Assembly (NCBI GenBank): GCA_015655115.1
Contig: JAATFQ010000275.1
Coordinates: 1 to 46,534 of the forward strand
Direction of reading: 5' to 3'
Source of the DNA: Sphingobacteriales bacterium
Lineage (GTDB): Bacteria > Bacteroidota > Bacteroidia > Sphingobacteriales > Sphingobacteriaceae
Length of the DNA stretch: 46,534 bases
Shown: positions 1-9,030 of the stretch, piece by piece
Position numbering within the stretch: the stretch's first letter is position 1
Layout: every line of letters begins with the position of its first letter
Position numbers and translations under genes: made by a program
Notes under the pieces: model-generated
Told to the model about the DNA's origin: nothing
Seen by the model: the letters and a program-made list of their open reading frames with translations, nothing else
Database searches by the model: none

Positions 1-106
1 CAATTTTGATGATCTCGAGATTGAGGTCTTGTCCTTTAATAATGTCATGTAAACCCTGACCAACAACTCCAAATCCAAATATTCCAATTTTAAGTTTCTT
101 ACTCAT
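1..106 (-). CDS. hom: Homoserine dehydrogenase, N-terminal fragment
   Basis: Only the first 35 codons are in the window; the gene runs off the left edge. The start reads MSKKLKIGIFGFGVVGQG, a Rossmann NAD(P)-binding glycine motif typical of homoserine dehydrogenase, which reduces aspartate semialdehyde to homoserine. Its ATG overlaps the metX TAA by one base (TAATG), so the two are probably translationally coupled. It is the third gene of the operon metY-metX-hom, and it makes the substrate that MetX acetylates. The glycine motif alone would also fit other Rossmann enzymes; the operon context decides the call. Confidence 0.8.
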   Translation of the reverse strand, partial: MSKKLKIGIFGFGVVGQGLHDIIKGQDLNLEIIKI

Positions 107-1368
107 TATGCTATTTTATGCAGTTTAATTATTTTTTTATCGACGCCTTCGTTATTGACGCTTTCATTAACAGTCCTGTTAACATTCTCCTTTTTGGTCC
201 GTTCTATATTTACGAGCTCACTATTCACGCTTTCTTTAGTAGTGCTGTTTTTCGTGAAACTCTCTTTATGAGGGCGCTCTTTACTAGGACTCCCATTATC
301 TATTCTCTCTATATCAACGCTCTCTATATTAACGCTCTCTTTACTAAGGCTCTCTTTCAAAAAGTTCCCGATGATATTGGTCAGGATATTCGTTTCGATG
401 AGGAAGCCATCATGTCCGTACGCAGATTTGATACTGTGGAATGTTGCGCCCGGGATATGTTGCCCTAAAAATTGCTGTTCCGAGATAGGGAAGAGGAAGT
501 CATTTTCAATACCTATCACCAGCGTATTGGATTTTATTGAACCCAGCGCATCAGTTACGCTTTTTCTTCCGCGGCCAACATTATGGCTGTCCATCGCTTT
601 GCCCAGGTACCAGTAGCTATAGGCATTGAATCTTTTGCAGAGCTTCTCTCCCTGGTAGTTCTGGTAAGATGCTGCGCGGAAATTGCCGGTTTTATCATTT
701 ACACTTTCTACCTGAGTAGTTCCATACGCTTCATAGGTGCGGTAAGACAACAGCGCAATGCTGCGTGCAGCTTTTAAACCTTTAGCGCCACCATCAGGAT
801 GCTGTGCATAAAAAGTACGGTCGCTCGTTATAGCCATGCGCTGGCTCTCATTGAAAGCAATGCCCCATGGAGAGTGAACAGCATTGGTAGCTAACAAGAT
901 CAGGTTTTCAATTCTTTTGCCATCAGTAATAGCCCATTCTACAGCCTGCTGTCCGCCCAATGAACCACCGATGACCACTTTGATCTGCTCAATGCCCAGG
1001 TGTTCTGCCAGCAGCTGGTGTGCATGTACAAGATCCCTGATTGTAAATTCAGGAAACGACAGGAAATAAGGAAGTCCTGTAACAGGATTGGTGCTCAGTG
1101 GGTTGGTGGTGCCGTAATGAGATCCAACAACATTTGCACAGATAATGAAATGATCTTTAGGATTAAACAAGGCATTTGCGCCAAATAACCCTTTCCACCA
1201 GTCCATTACATCGGCATTAGCTGTTAATGCATGACAAGCCCAGATAACATTATTTTTTTTTGCATTCAGCTTACCGTAAGTATGATAAGCAACCTGCAGC
1301 CCACGTAGTTTTTTTCCGCTTTCCAGTTTAAAGCCCTTCGTGTGGGTATATGTATGTGTTGATGACAT
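106..1368 (-). CDS. metX: Homoserine O-acetyltransferase with repeat-built C-terminal tail
   Basis: Alpha/beta-hydrolase fold enzyme that acetylates homoserine from acetyl-CoA in methionine synthesis. The nucleophile elbow GGSLGG lies at residues 134-139 (Ser136). The likely Asp and His of the triad are Asp290 (IENDFLFP) and His319 (YGHDGF). The family fold ends near residue 338. The remaining roughly 80 residues are an unusual low-complexity Glu/Ser/Asn/Lys tail made of 5-residue repeats (see the separate repeat entry), making the protein 420 aa, longer than usual. The gene lies 24 bp downstream of metY and overlaps hom by one base. A succinyl instead of acetyl donor cannot be excluded from sequence alone, but pairing with MetY favours acetyl. 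Confidence 0.93.
   Translation of the reverse strand: MSSTHTYTHTKGFKLESGKKLRGLQVAYHTYGKLNAKKNNVIWACHALTANADVMDWWKGLFGANALFNPKDHFIICANVVGSHYGTTNPLSTNPVTGLPYFLSFPEFTIRDLVHAHQLLAEHLGIEQIKVVIGGSLGGQQAVEWAITDGKRIENLILLATNAVHSPWGIAFNESQRMAITSDRTFYAQHPDGGAKGLKAARSIALLSYRTYEAYGTTQVESVNDKTGNFRAASYQNYQGEKLCKRFNAYSYWYLGKAMDSHNVGRGRKSVTDALGSIKSNTLVIGIENDFLFPISEQQFLGQHIPGATFHSIKSAYGHDGFLIETNILTNIIGNFLKESLSKESVNIESVDIERIDNGSPSKERPHKESFTKNSTTKESVNSELVNIERTKKENVNRTVNESVNNEGVDKKIIKLHKIA
175..354 (-). repeat. In-frame 15-bp minisatellite in metX
   Basis: Twelve consecutive 15-bp units encode 5-residue repeats at MetX residues 339-398, with consensus near E-S-V-N-I/K (for example ESVNI, ESVDI, ERIDN, ESVNS, ELVNI). 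On the plus strand the units look like tctctatattaacgc and tctctttactaaggc. A unit length divisible by three keeps the frame. The last 22 codons (TVNESVNNEG and onward) look like decayed copies. Confidence 0.85.
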
Positions 1369-1392
1369 TGTGCTGCGCTTTGTAGGGTATGC

Positions 1393-2825
<1,433 letters not shown>

Positions 2826-2888
2826 AGCGTACCTCTCCTGGAGGCCTTCCATTTTGAATAACAAGATTAAAAGGGAAGAATTCTGTGT

Positions 2889-2993
2889 TTAGTCCATACA
2901 ACAACAGGCCAACATACCGGCATAAAGATGCTGTACATTAAACTTTGAGGAATGGCGGTCGCTTATTTGCGATAGAATGCTGATAGTTTTCAT
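2889..2993 (-). CDS. Cys-rich leader peptide of the met operon
   Basis: A 34-codon ORF begins 8 nt after the end of the SAM riboswitch (ATG at 2993) and ends in ACCCMD-stop. Three consecutive TGT codons (2898-2906) are followed by ATG and GAC. Such a run is the hallmark of leader peptides that sense charging of one tRNA, here Cys and perhaps Met, the products of this pathway. The peptide also carries the segment SDRHSSKFNVQHLYAGML. The order riboswitch, leader ORF, metY suggests a double control. No family is recognised; the role is inferred from position and codons. Confidence 0.6.
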   Translation of the reverse strand: MKTISILSQISDRHSSKFNVQHLYAGMLACCCMD

Positions 2994-3001
2994 TTCGTTT
3001 T

Positions 3002-3114
3002 AATTTATCTTTCCAGAAAGCAATAGGCTAACTGGTCAGGAATTGGCACCTTCTCCATTCGGGAGGGTTGCCAGTGGGTCAGGGAGCCTGTCTCTCGCCA
3101 CTTCTTTATAAATC
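3002..3114 (-). ncRNA. SAM-I (S-box) riboswitch
   Basis: Read on the minus strand, the segment holds the S-box landmarks in order: GAAGTGGCGAGAGACAGG, CTCCCTGACCC, ACTGGCAACC and AAGGTGCCAATTCC. A closing P1 stem forms between GATTTAT (3108-3114) and ATAAATT (3002-3008). S-box RNAs bind S-adenosylmethionine and lower expression of methionine genes. It lies between a consensus promoter (3160-3190) and metY. No classical intrinsic terminator with a U-run follows, so the output may be translational or act through the leader ORFs downstream. The 564-bp gap 2716-3279 is otherwise explained by the promoter, this RNA and the two leader ORFs. Confidence 0.92.
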
Positions 3115-3159
3115 AAACCTTTTTGAGGGTTGACTTTAATAGCTTTCGCTACTATGATA

Positions 3160-3190
3160 CAAATGTAGAGTTATTCTGTTAATCTTCAAA
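3160..3190 (-). promoter_or_regulatory. Bacteroidota-type promoter of metY-metX-hom
   Basis: On the minus strand TTTG (3190-3187), a 19-bp spacer and TACATTTG (3167-3160) match the Bacteroidota consensus TTTG / TAnnTTTG. The expected start of transcription is about 35-40 nt before the S-box aptamer. Confidence 0.7.
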
Positions 3191-3279
3191 ATATTATTCG
3201 GAAAAATAGATAAATAATTCAAGATCAACAGAATAAAATACATATTGTCTAACTGATGTATAGGGGCAGGCGCCCCCTT

Positions 3280-4395
3280 TTATGTTAATGCCTGCTCAAA
3301 ATCACTGATCAGGTCGTCTATATGCTCCAGGCCTACAGATATCCGAATTAAATTCTGTGGTGTTTTCGTATCCGGCCCCTCAACAGAGGCACGGTGTTCT
3401 ATCAGGCTTTCCACACCACCCAGGCTTGTTGCCTGTGCGAAGAGCTTTACCTTATTTACCACCTTTCTTGCATTTTCACCATCGCCCTTTACCAGTACAG
3501 ACAGCATACCGCTATATCCGCTCATTTGTTTTTTAGCGATTTCATGCTGCGGGTGCGAGGGTAGTCCGGGGTGATATACCGCTTCTATTTTGGGATGGTT
3601 CTCCAGGTAATGTGCTAAGGCCAGCCCATTGTCGTGGTGCCCTTTCATCCGGTAGGTTAAAGTTTTAAGACTTCTTAACAATAGAAAACAGTCGAATGGT
3701 GAAGGCACAGCTCCACCTACCTGCTGAATGTTCCTGATCTTTTCCCAAAACTCGTTTTGTACCGCAGTAACCAGTACGCCACCAAGCACATCACTATGTC
3801 CCCCAATGTATTTGGTCGACGAGTGCATCACGATGTCGGCACCCAGTAACAGCGGCTGCTGGAAGCATGGTGAAGCAAAGGTGCTGTCACATGCCAGCAT
3901 CAGCTGATGTTTTTTCGCTATGGCCGATACAGCTGCGATGTCGGTGATCTTCAGCAGTGGGTTAGAGGGTGTCTCTACCCATATCAATACAGTATTCTCT
4001 TTAATATACGCTTCAATACCCTCAACAGCGGTAAGGTCAATAAAGTCGATCTCCAGTATACCTTTAAATATAGACAGCAGTTGCTTTTTAAAGCCCCAGT
4101 ACATATCATCGGGTGCAATAATATGGCTGCCCGGTGTCAGTGCCTGGAATAAAGCCATACCGGCCGTATTTCCTGAAGAGAAGGCACAGGCGTCTGCTCC
4201 TTTATCCAGCATTGTCAGTACTTTTTCCAGCGCAGAGCGGTTCGGATTGCTGACACGGCTGTACATATGGCCACCAGGATAACCTCCGTTTTCATCCCTG
4301 AAAAATGTAGTTGATAAACTAATTGGCTGGGTCACATCCCCTGTGGCACTGTGAATTAAATTTCCAGCATGTATGGCAATTGTTTCGGTATGCAT
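3280..4395 (-). CDS. Trans-sulfuration PLP enzyme (cystathionine gamma-synthase/lyase type)
   Basis: PLP enzyme of the Cys/Met metabolism family, about 371 aa from the ATG at 4395 (MHTETIAIHAGN). An in-frame ATG at 4425 would add ten residues that do not resemble the family. The PLP lysine is in SSTKYIGGHSDVLGG and the phosphate-binding tyrosine in MYSRVSNP. Members act as cystathionine gamma-synthase, cystathionine gamma-lyase or methionine gamma-lyase, and sequence reading cannot separate these. With MetY next door doing direct sulfhydrylation, a lyase or reverse trans-sulfuration role making cysteine is plausible. It is convergent with nothing and lies outside the riboswitch-controlled operon: its stop is upstream of the metY promoter. 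Confidence 0.85.
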   Translation of the reverse strand: MHTETIAIHAGNLIHSATGDVTQPISLSTTFFRDENGGYPGGHMYSRVSNPNRSALEKVLTMLDKGADACAFSSGNTAGMALFQALTPGSHIIAPDDMYWGFKKQLLSIFKGILEIDFIDLTAVEGIEAYIKENTVLIWVETPSNPLLKITDIAAVSAIAKKHQLMLACDSTFASPCFQQPLLLGADIVMHSSTKYIGGHSDVLGGVLVTAVQNEFWEKIRNIQQVGGAVPSPFDCFLLLRSLKTLTYRMKGHHDNGLALAHYLENHPKIEAVYHPGLPSHPQHEIAKKQMSGYSGMLSVLVKGDGENARKVVNKVKLFAQATSLGGVESLIEHRASVEGPDTKTPQNLIRISVGLEHIDDLISDFEQALT

Positions 4396-4459
4396 AAAAT
4401 AAGTGTTAATATCTTTTTTTGGCAAGATTTATGTAAGCTGTATTCGAAAATACAAGTAT

Positions 4460-4951
4460 ATGAAAAGAATATTAGTTATAGCTGCCATTTTATGTAGTTC
4501 ATTAATGGTGTTACAAAGTTGCTCATCTACAAAAAGTGCATCAACAGTAAGTTTGAGAAGAGGAAACGTTACAGGAACATGGGTATTGAATAATATTACA
4601 TTCGAAGGCTTACCTGCTGCCAGCGTAAAATCACTTTTTGACGAAGCTTCCTACAAATGTTTTATTGGAAGTACATGGAATTTGACAAATAGCGGTAATG
4701 GTACTTATGCGTTGCCAGGAACTGCCGAATGTCCAGCAAGAACACAGAATATCTTCTGGTCGGTTAGTACAGCTGATGAAACTTTTCAGTTCAAAAAATT
4801 GTATGATGGTGATAAAGCTAAAAATGTAAGTGAAGGCTATAGGATTATCCTTTCTTCGGCAACAGGCGATAACCTGATCCTGAAATCCCCGGTAGAATAT
4901 GGTAGCTCACCAGCTTATATTGTACTTAACTTCTCCAAAGCGGCGAAATAA
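4460..4951 (+). CDS. Lipocalin-like lipoprotein
   Basis: 163 aa. The N-terminus MKRILVIAAILCSSLMVLQSC is a lipoprotein signal with lipobox LQSC, so the protein is probably anchored in the inner or outer membrane. The ATG at 4460 places the signal peptide correctly; a longer in-frame ORF from 4403 would add an unlikely extension. The rest (RGNVTGTWVLNNITFEG near the start, beta-rich with YIVLNF at the end) fits the lipocalin-like family common in Bacteroidota. The ligand is unknown. A strong terminator follows, so it is likely monocistronic. Confidence 0.75.
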   Translation: MKRILVIAAILCSSLMVLQSCSSTKSASTVSLRRGNVTGTWVLNNITFEGLPAASVKSLFDEASYKCFIGSTWNLTNSGNGTYALPGTAECPARTQNIFWSVSTADETFQFKKLYDGDKAKNVSEGYRIILSSATGDNLILKSPVEYGSSPAYIVLNFSKAAK

Positions 4952-4977
4952 GTATATAATTTAAAAGACATATATGA

Positions 4978-5002
4978 AGCCAGCCTGAGAGCTGGCTTTT
5001 TT
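4978..5002 (+). terminator. Intrinsic terminator after lipocalin-like gene
   Basis: AGCCAGC (4978-4984) pairs with GCTGGCT (4991-4997) over a 6-nt loop and is followed by a run of T. Confidence 0.85.
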
Positions 5003-5020
5003 ATGCCAGATTCTGGTATA
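5002..5020. promoter_or_regulatory. 19-bp palindrome ahead of the crt operon
   Basis: TATGCCAGATTCTGGTATA is a near-perfect dyad (9-bp arms around one base, with one G-T pair) about 70 bp before crtI. It could be an operator for a carotenoid regulator. No regulator gene is nearby and no clear TAnnTTTG box was found. Confidence 0.35.
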
Positions 5021-5091
5021 AAATCGCTATTTTCATGACCGATATCATGTTTTAAGTATAAACTTGAGGTATGATGGAAATATTCTATTGT

Positions 5092-6585
5092 ATGGCAAAA
5101 ATTTCAATTATTGGTAGCGGATTTTCTGGGTTGGCATCGTCTTGTTTTATGGCAAAGGCAGGCCATCAGGTTAGTGTACTGGAAAAAAATATGGATATCG
5201 GCGGTCGGGCGAGGGTATACAGTGCAGAAGGATTTACTTTTGACATGGGCCCAAGCTGGTATTGGATGCCAGATATCTTCGAGAATTTCTTTGCACAATT
5301 TGGCCATTCGGCATCCGATTATTATGAATTGAAACAACTTGACCCGGGCTTTCAGGTTATCTTTGGCAAAAATGACGTCATGGAAATCCCTGCGAGCCTT
5401 GATGAGCTGTTTGAAGTATTCGAAAATATTGAAAAAGGCAGTGCCAGCGCTTTGCGCAAATTCCTTAAGGAAGCTGAATTCAAGTACAATGTGGGCATGA
5501 AAGATCTGGTATATAAACCCGCTTTCTCCTGGATGGAATACGCCAATATGAACGTCATCAAAGGCATGTTAAAAGCTAATATCTTCAGCTCGGTAAGCAG
5601 CCATGTGCGCAGCTATTTCAAAGACGAGCGGCTGATTGCCTTAATGGAATTCCCGGTCTTATTTTTAGGTGCTATGGCCAATAAGATCCCTGCGCTGTAT
5701 ACCATGATGAACTATTCTGCTATCGTACAGGGTACCTGGTATCCAATGGGAGGCATGTGCCAGATTGTAAATGGCATGAAGGAGCTTGCAGGTTCGCTCG
5801 GTGTAGAATTCCATACGGGCGTGCAGGTAGACAGGATAGAGGTTAGCGGGGGACTAGTAACGGGCCTGGAGACGAGTATGGGGCAGATTGCTACTGAAGG
5901 GCTGATTGCTTCTGCGGATTATCACCATGTGGAACAGCAGTTGCTGGAAGAGAAATACAGGAACTATGAGGCTTCGTATTGGGATAAGAAGACTTTTGCA
6001 CCATCCTGCTTAATTTATTATGCAGGTATAAGCAAGAAACTGAAAAAACTACAGCACCATAACCTGTTTTTCGACGCGGATTTTAAAAAACATGCTGAGG
6101 ATATCTATACAGTACCACAATGGCCGGACAGGCCTCTGTTCTATGCTTGCTGTCCCTCTAAAACGGACGATAGTGTTGCTCCCGAAGGTATGGAGAACCT
6201 CTTTATCCTGGTGCCCATAGCCACAGGGCTGATTGATACACCGGAGATGCGGGAGCATTATTTTGATGGGATCATTAAGCGGATGGAAAGCTTTTGCGGA
6301 GAGACTTTTGCGGCAGAGGTCATCTATAAAAGAACCTATTGCGTAAGTGACTTTATGGAGGACTATAATGCCTGCAAGGGCAATGCCTATGGGCTGGCAA
6401 ATACATTGAGTCAGACGGCAGTGCTGAAGCCGACGTTAAGGAATAATAAAATAAAGAATATGTTCTATACCGGGCAGCTGACTGTACCGGGACCTGGTGT
6501 ACCTCCTGCCTTGATATCAGGACAGGTGGCTGCTGCTGAACTAAATAAATATTTACTAAAGCTATCGCATGAAACACCTGTTTGA
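5092..6585 (+). CDS. crtI: Phytoene desaturase
   Basis: 497 aa from the ATG at 5092 (MAKISIIGSGFSGLAS), chosen because the FAD-binding GSGFSG at residues 8-13 should sit near the N-terminus; the in-frame ATG at 5071 adds seven unrelated residues. CrtI-type enzymes desaturate phytoene stepwise to lycopene at the membrane using FAD. GGRARVY (about 40-46), DMGPSWYWMP and the C-terminal TGQLTVPGPGVPPALISG are family features. It is the first gene of the crt operon and overlaps crtB by 17 bp. A later-acting CrtI paralogue cannot be excluded, but adjacency to crtB favours phytoene desaturase. Confidence 0.92.
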   Translation: MAKISIIGSGFSGLASSCFMAKAGHQVSVLEKNMDIGGRARVYSAEGFTFDMGPSWYWMPDIFENFFAQFGHSASDYYELKQLDPGFQVIFGKNDVMEIPASLDELFEVFENIEKGSASALRKFLKEAEFKYNVGMKDLVYKPAFSWMEYANMNVIKGMLKANIFSSVSSHVRSYFKDERLIALMEFPVLFLGAMANKIPALYTMMNYSAIVQGTWYPMGGMCQIVNGMKELAGSLGVEFHTGVQVDRIEVSGGLVTGLETSMGQIATEGLIASADYHHVEQQLLEEKYRNYEASYWDKKTFAPSCLIYYAGISKKLKKLQHHNLFFDADFKKHAEDIYTVPQWPDRPLFYACCPSKTDDSVAPEGMENLFILVPIATGLIDTPEMREHYFDGIIKRMESFCGETFAAEVIYKRTYCVSDFMEDYNACKGNAYGLANTLSQTAVLKPTLRNNKIKNMFYTGQLTVPGPGVPPALISGQVAAAELNKYLLKLSHETPV

Positions 6586-7405
6586 TCATATATCCATTGC
6601 GTCGAGCATCCTTGTCACGAAAACCTACAGCACTAGTTTTTCTTTGGGGATACGCTGCCTGAACAAAAAGTATCATCATGCTATTTACAGCATCTATGGT
6701 TTCGTCCGCCTTGCCGATGAAATTGTAGATTCTTTTCACGGTTTTGACAAAATAGACCTGCTGGATGAGTTTAAGCATACTACATATAAGTCGATTGAAC
6801 AGGGGATCAGCTTAAACCCGATATTAAACAGTTTCCAGCGTATAGTAAATGAGTACCATATAGATGAAGAACTGATCACCTGTTTTCTGTCGAGCATGGA
6901 AATAGACCTGCAGGAAACATCGCATTGCGACAAATCATATGACGCTTATATCCTGGGTTCGGCAGAGGTAGTGGGACTGATGTGTCTGCGGGTGTTCACT
7001 GAAAATAACGAACAACTTTACCAGGAGTTAAAGCCGGGGGCGATGAAGCTTGGTGCGGCCTTTCAAAAGGTGAATTTCCTGAGGGACATGAAGAACGACT
7101 ATGAGGTGCTGGGCAGGGTATATTTTCCAAAGGTGAATTTCAGTGTATTCACTGAAGAAGAGAAAAAAGAAATTGAAAGAGATATAGAAAGTGATTTTAA
7201 AGTGGCTCTGGTAGCTATTAAAGCATTGCCACGTACTTCGCGTTTCGGCGTATATGTTGCTTACATTTACTATAAAAGCCTTTTCAATAAAATTAAGTCT
7301 ATGCCCTCATCGCATATCCTGTCTGAGCGGATCAGGATCCCTAATTTTAAAAAAATGAGCCTCCTGGCAGGGTCTTATGTTAAACATAGTTTCAGAATGA
7401 TATGA
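6569..7405 (+). CDS. crtB: Phytoene synthase
   Basis: 278 aa squalene/phytoene synthase family enzyme that joins two geranylgeranyl diphosphates into phytoene. The first Asp-rich motif is RLADEIVDS (Asp50 to Asp54) and the second is in FLRDMKNDYE (about residue 170), both binding diphosphate through Mg. The start overlaps the end of crtI by 17 bp and the end shares ATGA with the next gene, so the operon is tightly coupled. Confidence 0.93.
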   Translation: MKHLFDHISIASSILVTKTYSTSFSLGIRCLNKKYHHAIYSIYGFVRLADEIVDSFHGFDKIDLLDEFKHTTYKSIEQGISLNPILNSFQRIVNEYHIDEELITCFLSSMEIDLQETSHCDKSYDAYILGSAEVVGLMCLRVFTENNEQLYQELKPGAMKLGAAFQKVNFLRDMKNDYEVLGRVYFPKVNFSVFTEEEKKEIERDIESDFKVALVAIKALPRTSRFGVYVAYIYYKSLFNKIKSMPSSHILSERIRIPNFKKMSLLAGSYVKHSFRMI

Positions 7406-7908
7406 AAGGTGCTTTATTGCTGCTTTTGTTTTTTAATTTTGCCCTCCCTGATCTGAATACATGCAGGGATATGCTGGATCATGCTGTGGATGATAAAGCA
7501 CAGGCACTTAAATTTTATAAAAGGTTGAAGGTTGTGGATGACGGGGAACAGCCTGTAATGGTTGGTTTCCGGGCAATGTCAGAATTTTTAATGTGTAAAC
7601 ATCTGCTAAATCCATTCAGTCGTTTGTCGCATTTTAACAAGGGCAAAGCCTTGCTGGAAAGAGCTGTTAAGGAGGATGAAGGGAATGTGGAGCTGCTTTT
7701 TTTCAGGTTATGCACGCAGACCAATGTACCTGCGGTATTAAATTATAATAGTAATATTGAAGGTGATAAACAGGCTTTAATCAGTTATTTGTTAAAACAT
7801 AATCAAAAAGTACAGCCTGATCCTGTACTCTACAAACGAATAAAAACGTATCTGCTGATGAATAAATATTGCAGTGTTGCTGAAAAGGCAAAGATAAAAA
7901 TGTTATAA
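7402..7908 (+). CDS. Unknown helical protein within the carotenoid operon
   Basis: 168 aa, no family recognised. Residues 1-21 are hydrophobic (MKGALLLLLFFNFALPDL) and look like a signal peptide, so the protein is probably periplasmic. The rest appears helical: DMLDHAVDDKAQALKFY and LERAVKEDEGNVELLFFRL recall tetratricopeptide-like helices. It overlaps crtB by ATGA and its TAA directly abuts the idi ATG, so it is translated with the carotenoid genes. Its coupling suggests a role linked to carotenoid synthesis or localisation, but no enzymatic motif is visible. Confidence 0.75.
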   Translation: MKGALLLLLFFNFALPDLNTCRDMLDHAVDDKAQALKFYKRLKVVDDGEQPVMVGFRAMSEFLMCKHLLNPFSRLSHFNKGKALLERAVKEDEGNVELLFFRLCTQTNVPAVLNYNSNIEGDKQALISYLLKHNQKVQPDPVLYKRIKTYLLMNKYCSVAEKAKIKML

Positions 7909-8433
7909 ATGGAAGAAAAGGTAATACTGGTAGATCGGAATGATCAAGAAATAGGCACTATGGGCAAATTGCAGGCCCATCAGGAAGGGGCATTGCACCG
8001 GGCTATCTCTATTTTCATCTTCAATATTAATGGTGAGCTTTTGCTGCAGCAGCGGGCGGCAGAAAAGTACCACTCCCCTTTGCTGTGGACCAATACCTGC
8101 TGTACGCACCCGCGAAAAGGGGAGCTGCTGAAGGATGCGGCACTACGCAGACTGGAAGAGGAGATGGGCATGACCTGTGCGCTGACCTGGAAATATAGTT
8201 TTATCTACCGCGTGGAGATGGAAAACGGGCTGACAGAGAATGAGCTCGATCATGTGTTTTTCGGGATCAGTGATGTCGCGCCTGTGCCGAATCCTGCAGA
8301 GGTTGCCGGCTGGAAATATATGAGCATGGAAAACGTTAAATTAGCGATAGCAGAATCACCGGAGCAGTACACGGCATGGTTCAAAATAATGTTGGATAAA
8401 ATAAAACAGATTCGGGATGAACATATTGATTAA
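7909..8433 (+). CDS. idi: Isopentenyl-diphosphate delta-isomerase, type I
   Basis: 174 aa Nudix-fold enzyme that interconverts isopentenyl and dimethylallyl diphosphate, feeding carotenoid precursors. The catalytic cysteine is in TNTCCTHP (Cys65 by position) and the catalytic Glu in ENELDHVFFG (Glu112). The Nudix-like segment LRRLEEEMGM is present. Its ATG follows the previous stop directly, and its 3' end overlaps crtZ by 17 bp. Confidence 0.93.
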   Translation: MEEKVILVDRNDQEIGTMGKLQAHQEGALHRAISIFIFNINGELLLQQRAAEKYHSPLLWTNTCCTHPRKGELLKDAALRRLEEEMGMTCALTWKYSFIYRVEMENGLTENELDHVFFGISDVAPVPNPAEVAGWKYMSMENVKLAIAESPEQYTAWFKIMLDKIKQIRDEHID

Positions 8434-8893
8434 TATAGGGATCGTATTGGTTACCTTTTGCCTGATGGAATGTGTAACCTGGTTTACACATAAATATATT
8501 ATGCACGGCCTGTTATGGACACTCCATGATGACCATCACAATAAATCGCCCCATTTTTTTGAGAAGAACGATTATTTCTTCGTGATCTTTGCGGTGATCT
8601 CGATGCTGTTTTTTATCGGAGGCACATTTGTGGCCGACCTGGGCTTTCTTTTTTATATCGGCATAGGGATCACCCTGTATGGCTTCGCTTATTTTGCTGT
8701 TCATGATATCCTTATCCACCAGCGTTTTAAGCTGTTCAGCCGTACCAATAATTTCTATTTCAGAGCGCTGCGTAAGGCTCATAAGATCCACCATAAACAT
8801 TTAGGGAAAGAAGAAGGAGAGTGCTTCGGCATGCTGTTCGTACCCCTGCGCTATTTCAGAGAAGCGCTTAAAACCCAAAAGCTACAGGGTTGA
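8417..8893 (+). CDS. crtZ: Beta-carotene hydroxylase
   Basis: 158 aa membrane di-iron hydroxylase of the fatty acid hydroxylase superfamily. The histidine clusters HKYIMH, HDDHH, HDILIHQR and HKIHHKH are all visible, separated by membrane helices (about residues 1-16, 53-70 and 75-95). It would hydroxylate beta-rings at C3 to give cryptoxanthin and zeaxanthin. It needs cyclic carotenoids, yet no lycopene cyclase is in the window. It is the last gene of the crt operon. Confidence 0.92.
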   Translation: MNILINIGIVLVTFCLMECVTWFTHKYIMHGLLWTLHDDHHNKSPHFFEKNDYFFVIFAVISMLFFIGGTFVADLGFLFYIGIGITLYGFAYFAVHDILIHQRFKLFSRTNNFYFRALRKAHKIHHKHLGKEEGECFGMLFVPLRYFREALKTQKLQG

Positions 8894-9003
8894 AATTTTA
8901 AAATTGCCTGCCTTAGCATGAAAAAAACAAGCCGGGAAATTACCTTTTACATAACCCTGACAGCTTAAATGACTTGTATCACGGTCTTCTGTTGATTTTA
9001 TCT

Positions 9004-9011
9004 TACTTTTG
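9004..9011 (+). promoter_or_regulatory. Candidate -7 box of mqnE
   Basis: TACTTTTG matches TAnnTTTG and ends 20 bp before the mqnE ATG. A matching -33 TTTG at proper spacing is not clear. Confidence 0.4.
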
Positions 9012-9030
9012 ACGTATAATAAAATCACAG

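Noticed and set aside
118..468. Plus-strand ORF with repeated FINALY/FINALF-like residues
   Set aside because: It is the antisense reading of the 15-bp repeat tail of metX; the minus-strand frame belongs to a full enzyme and continues into it.
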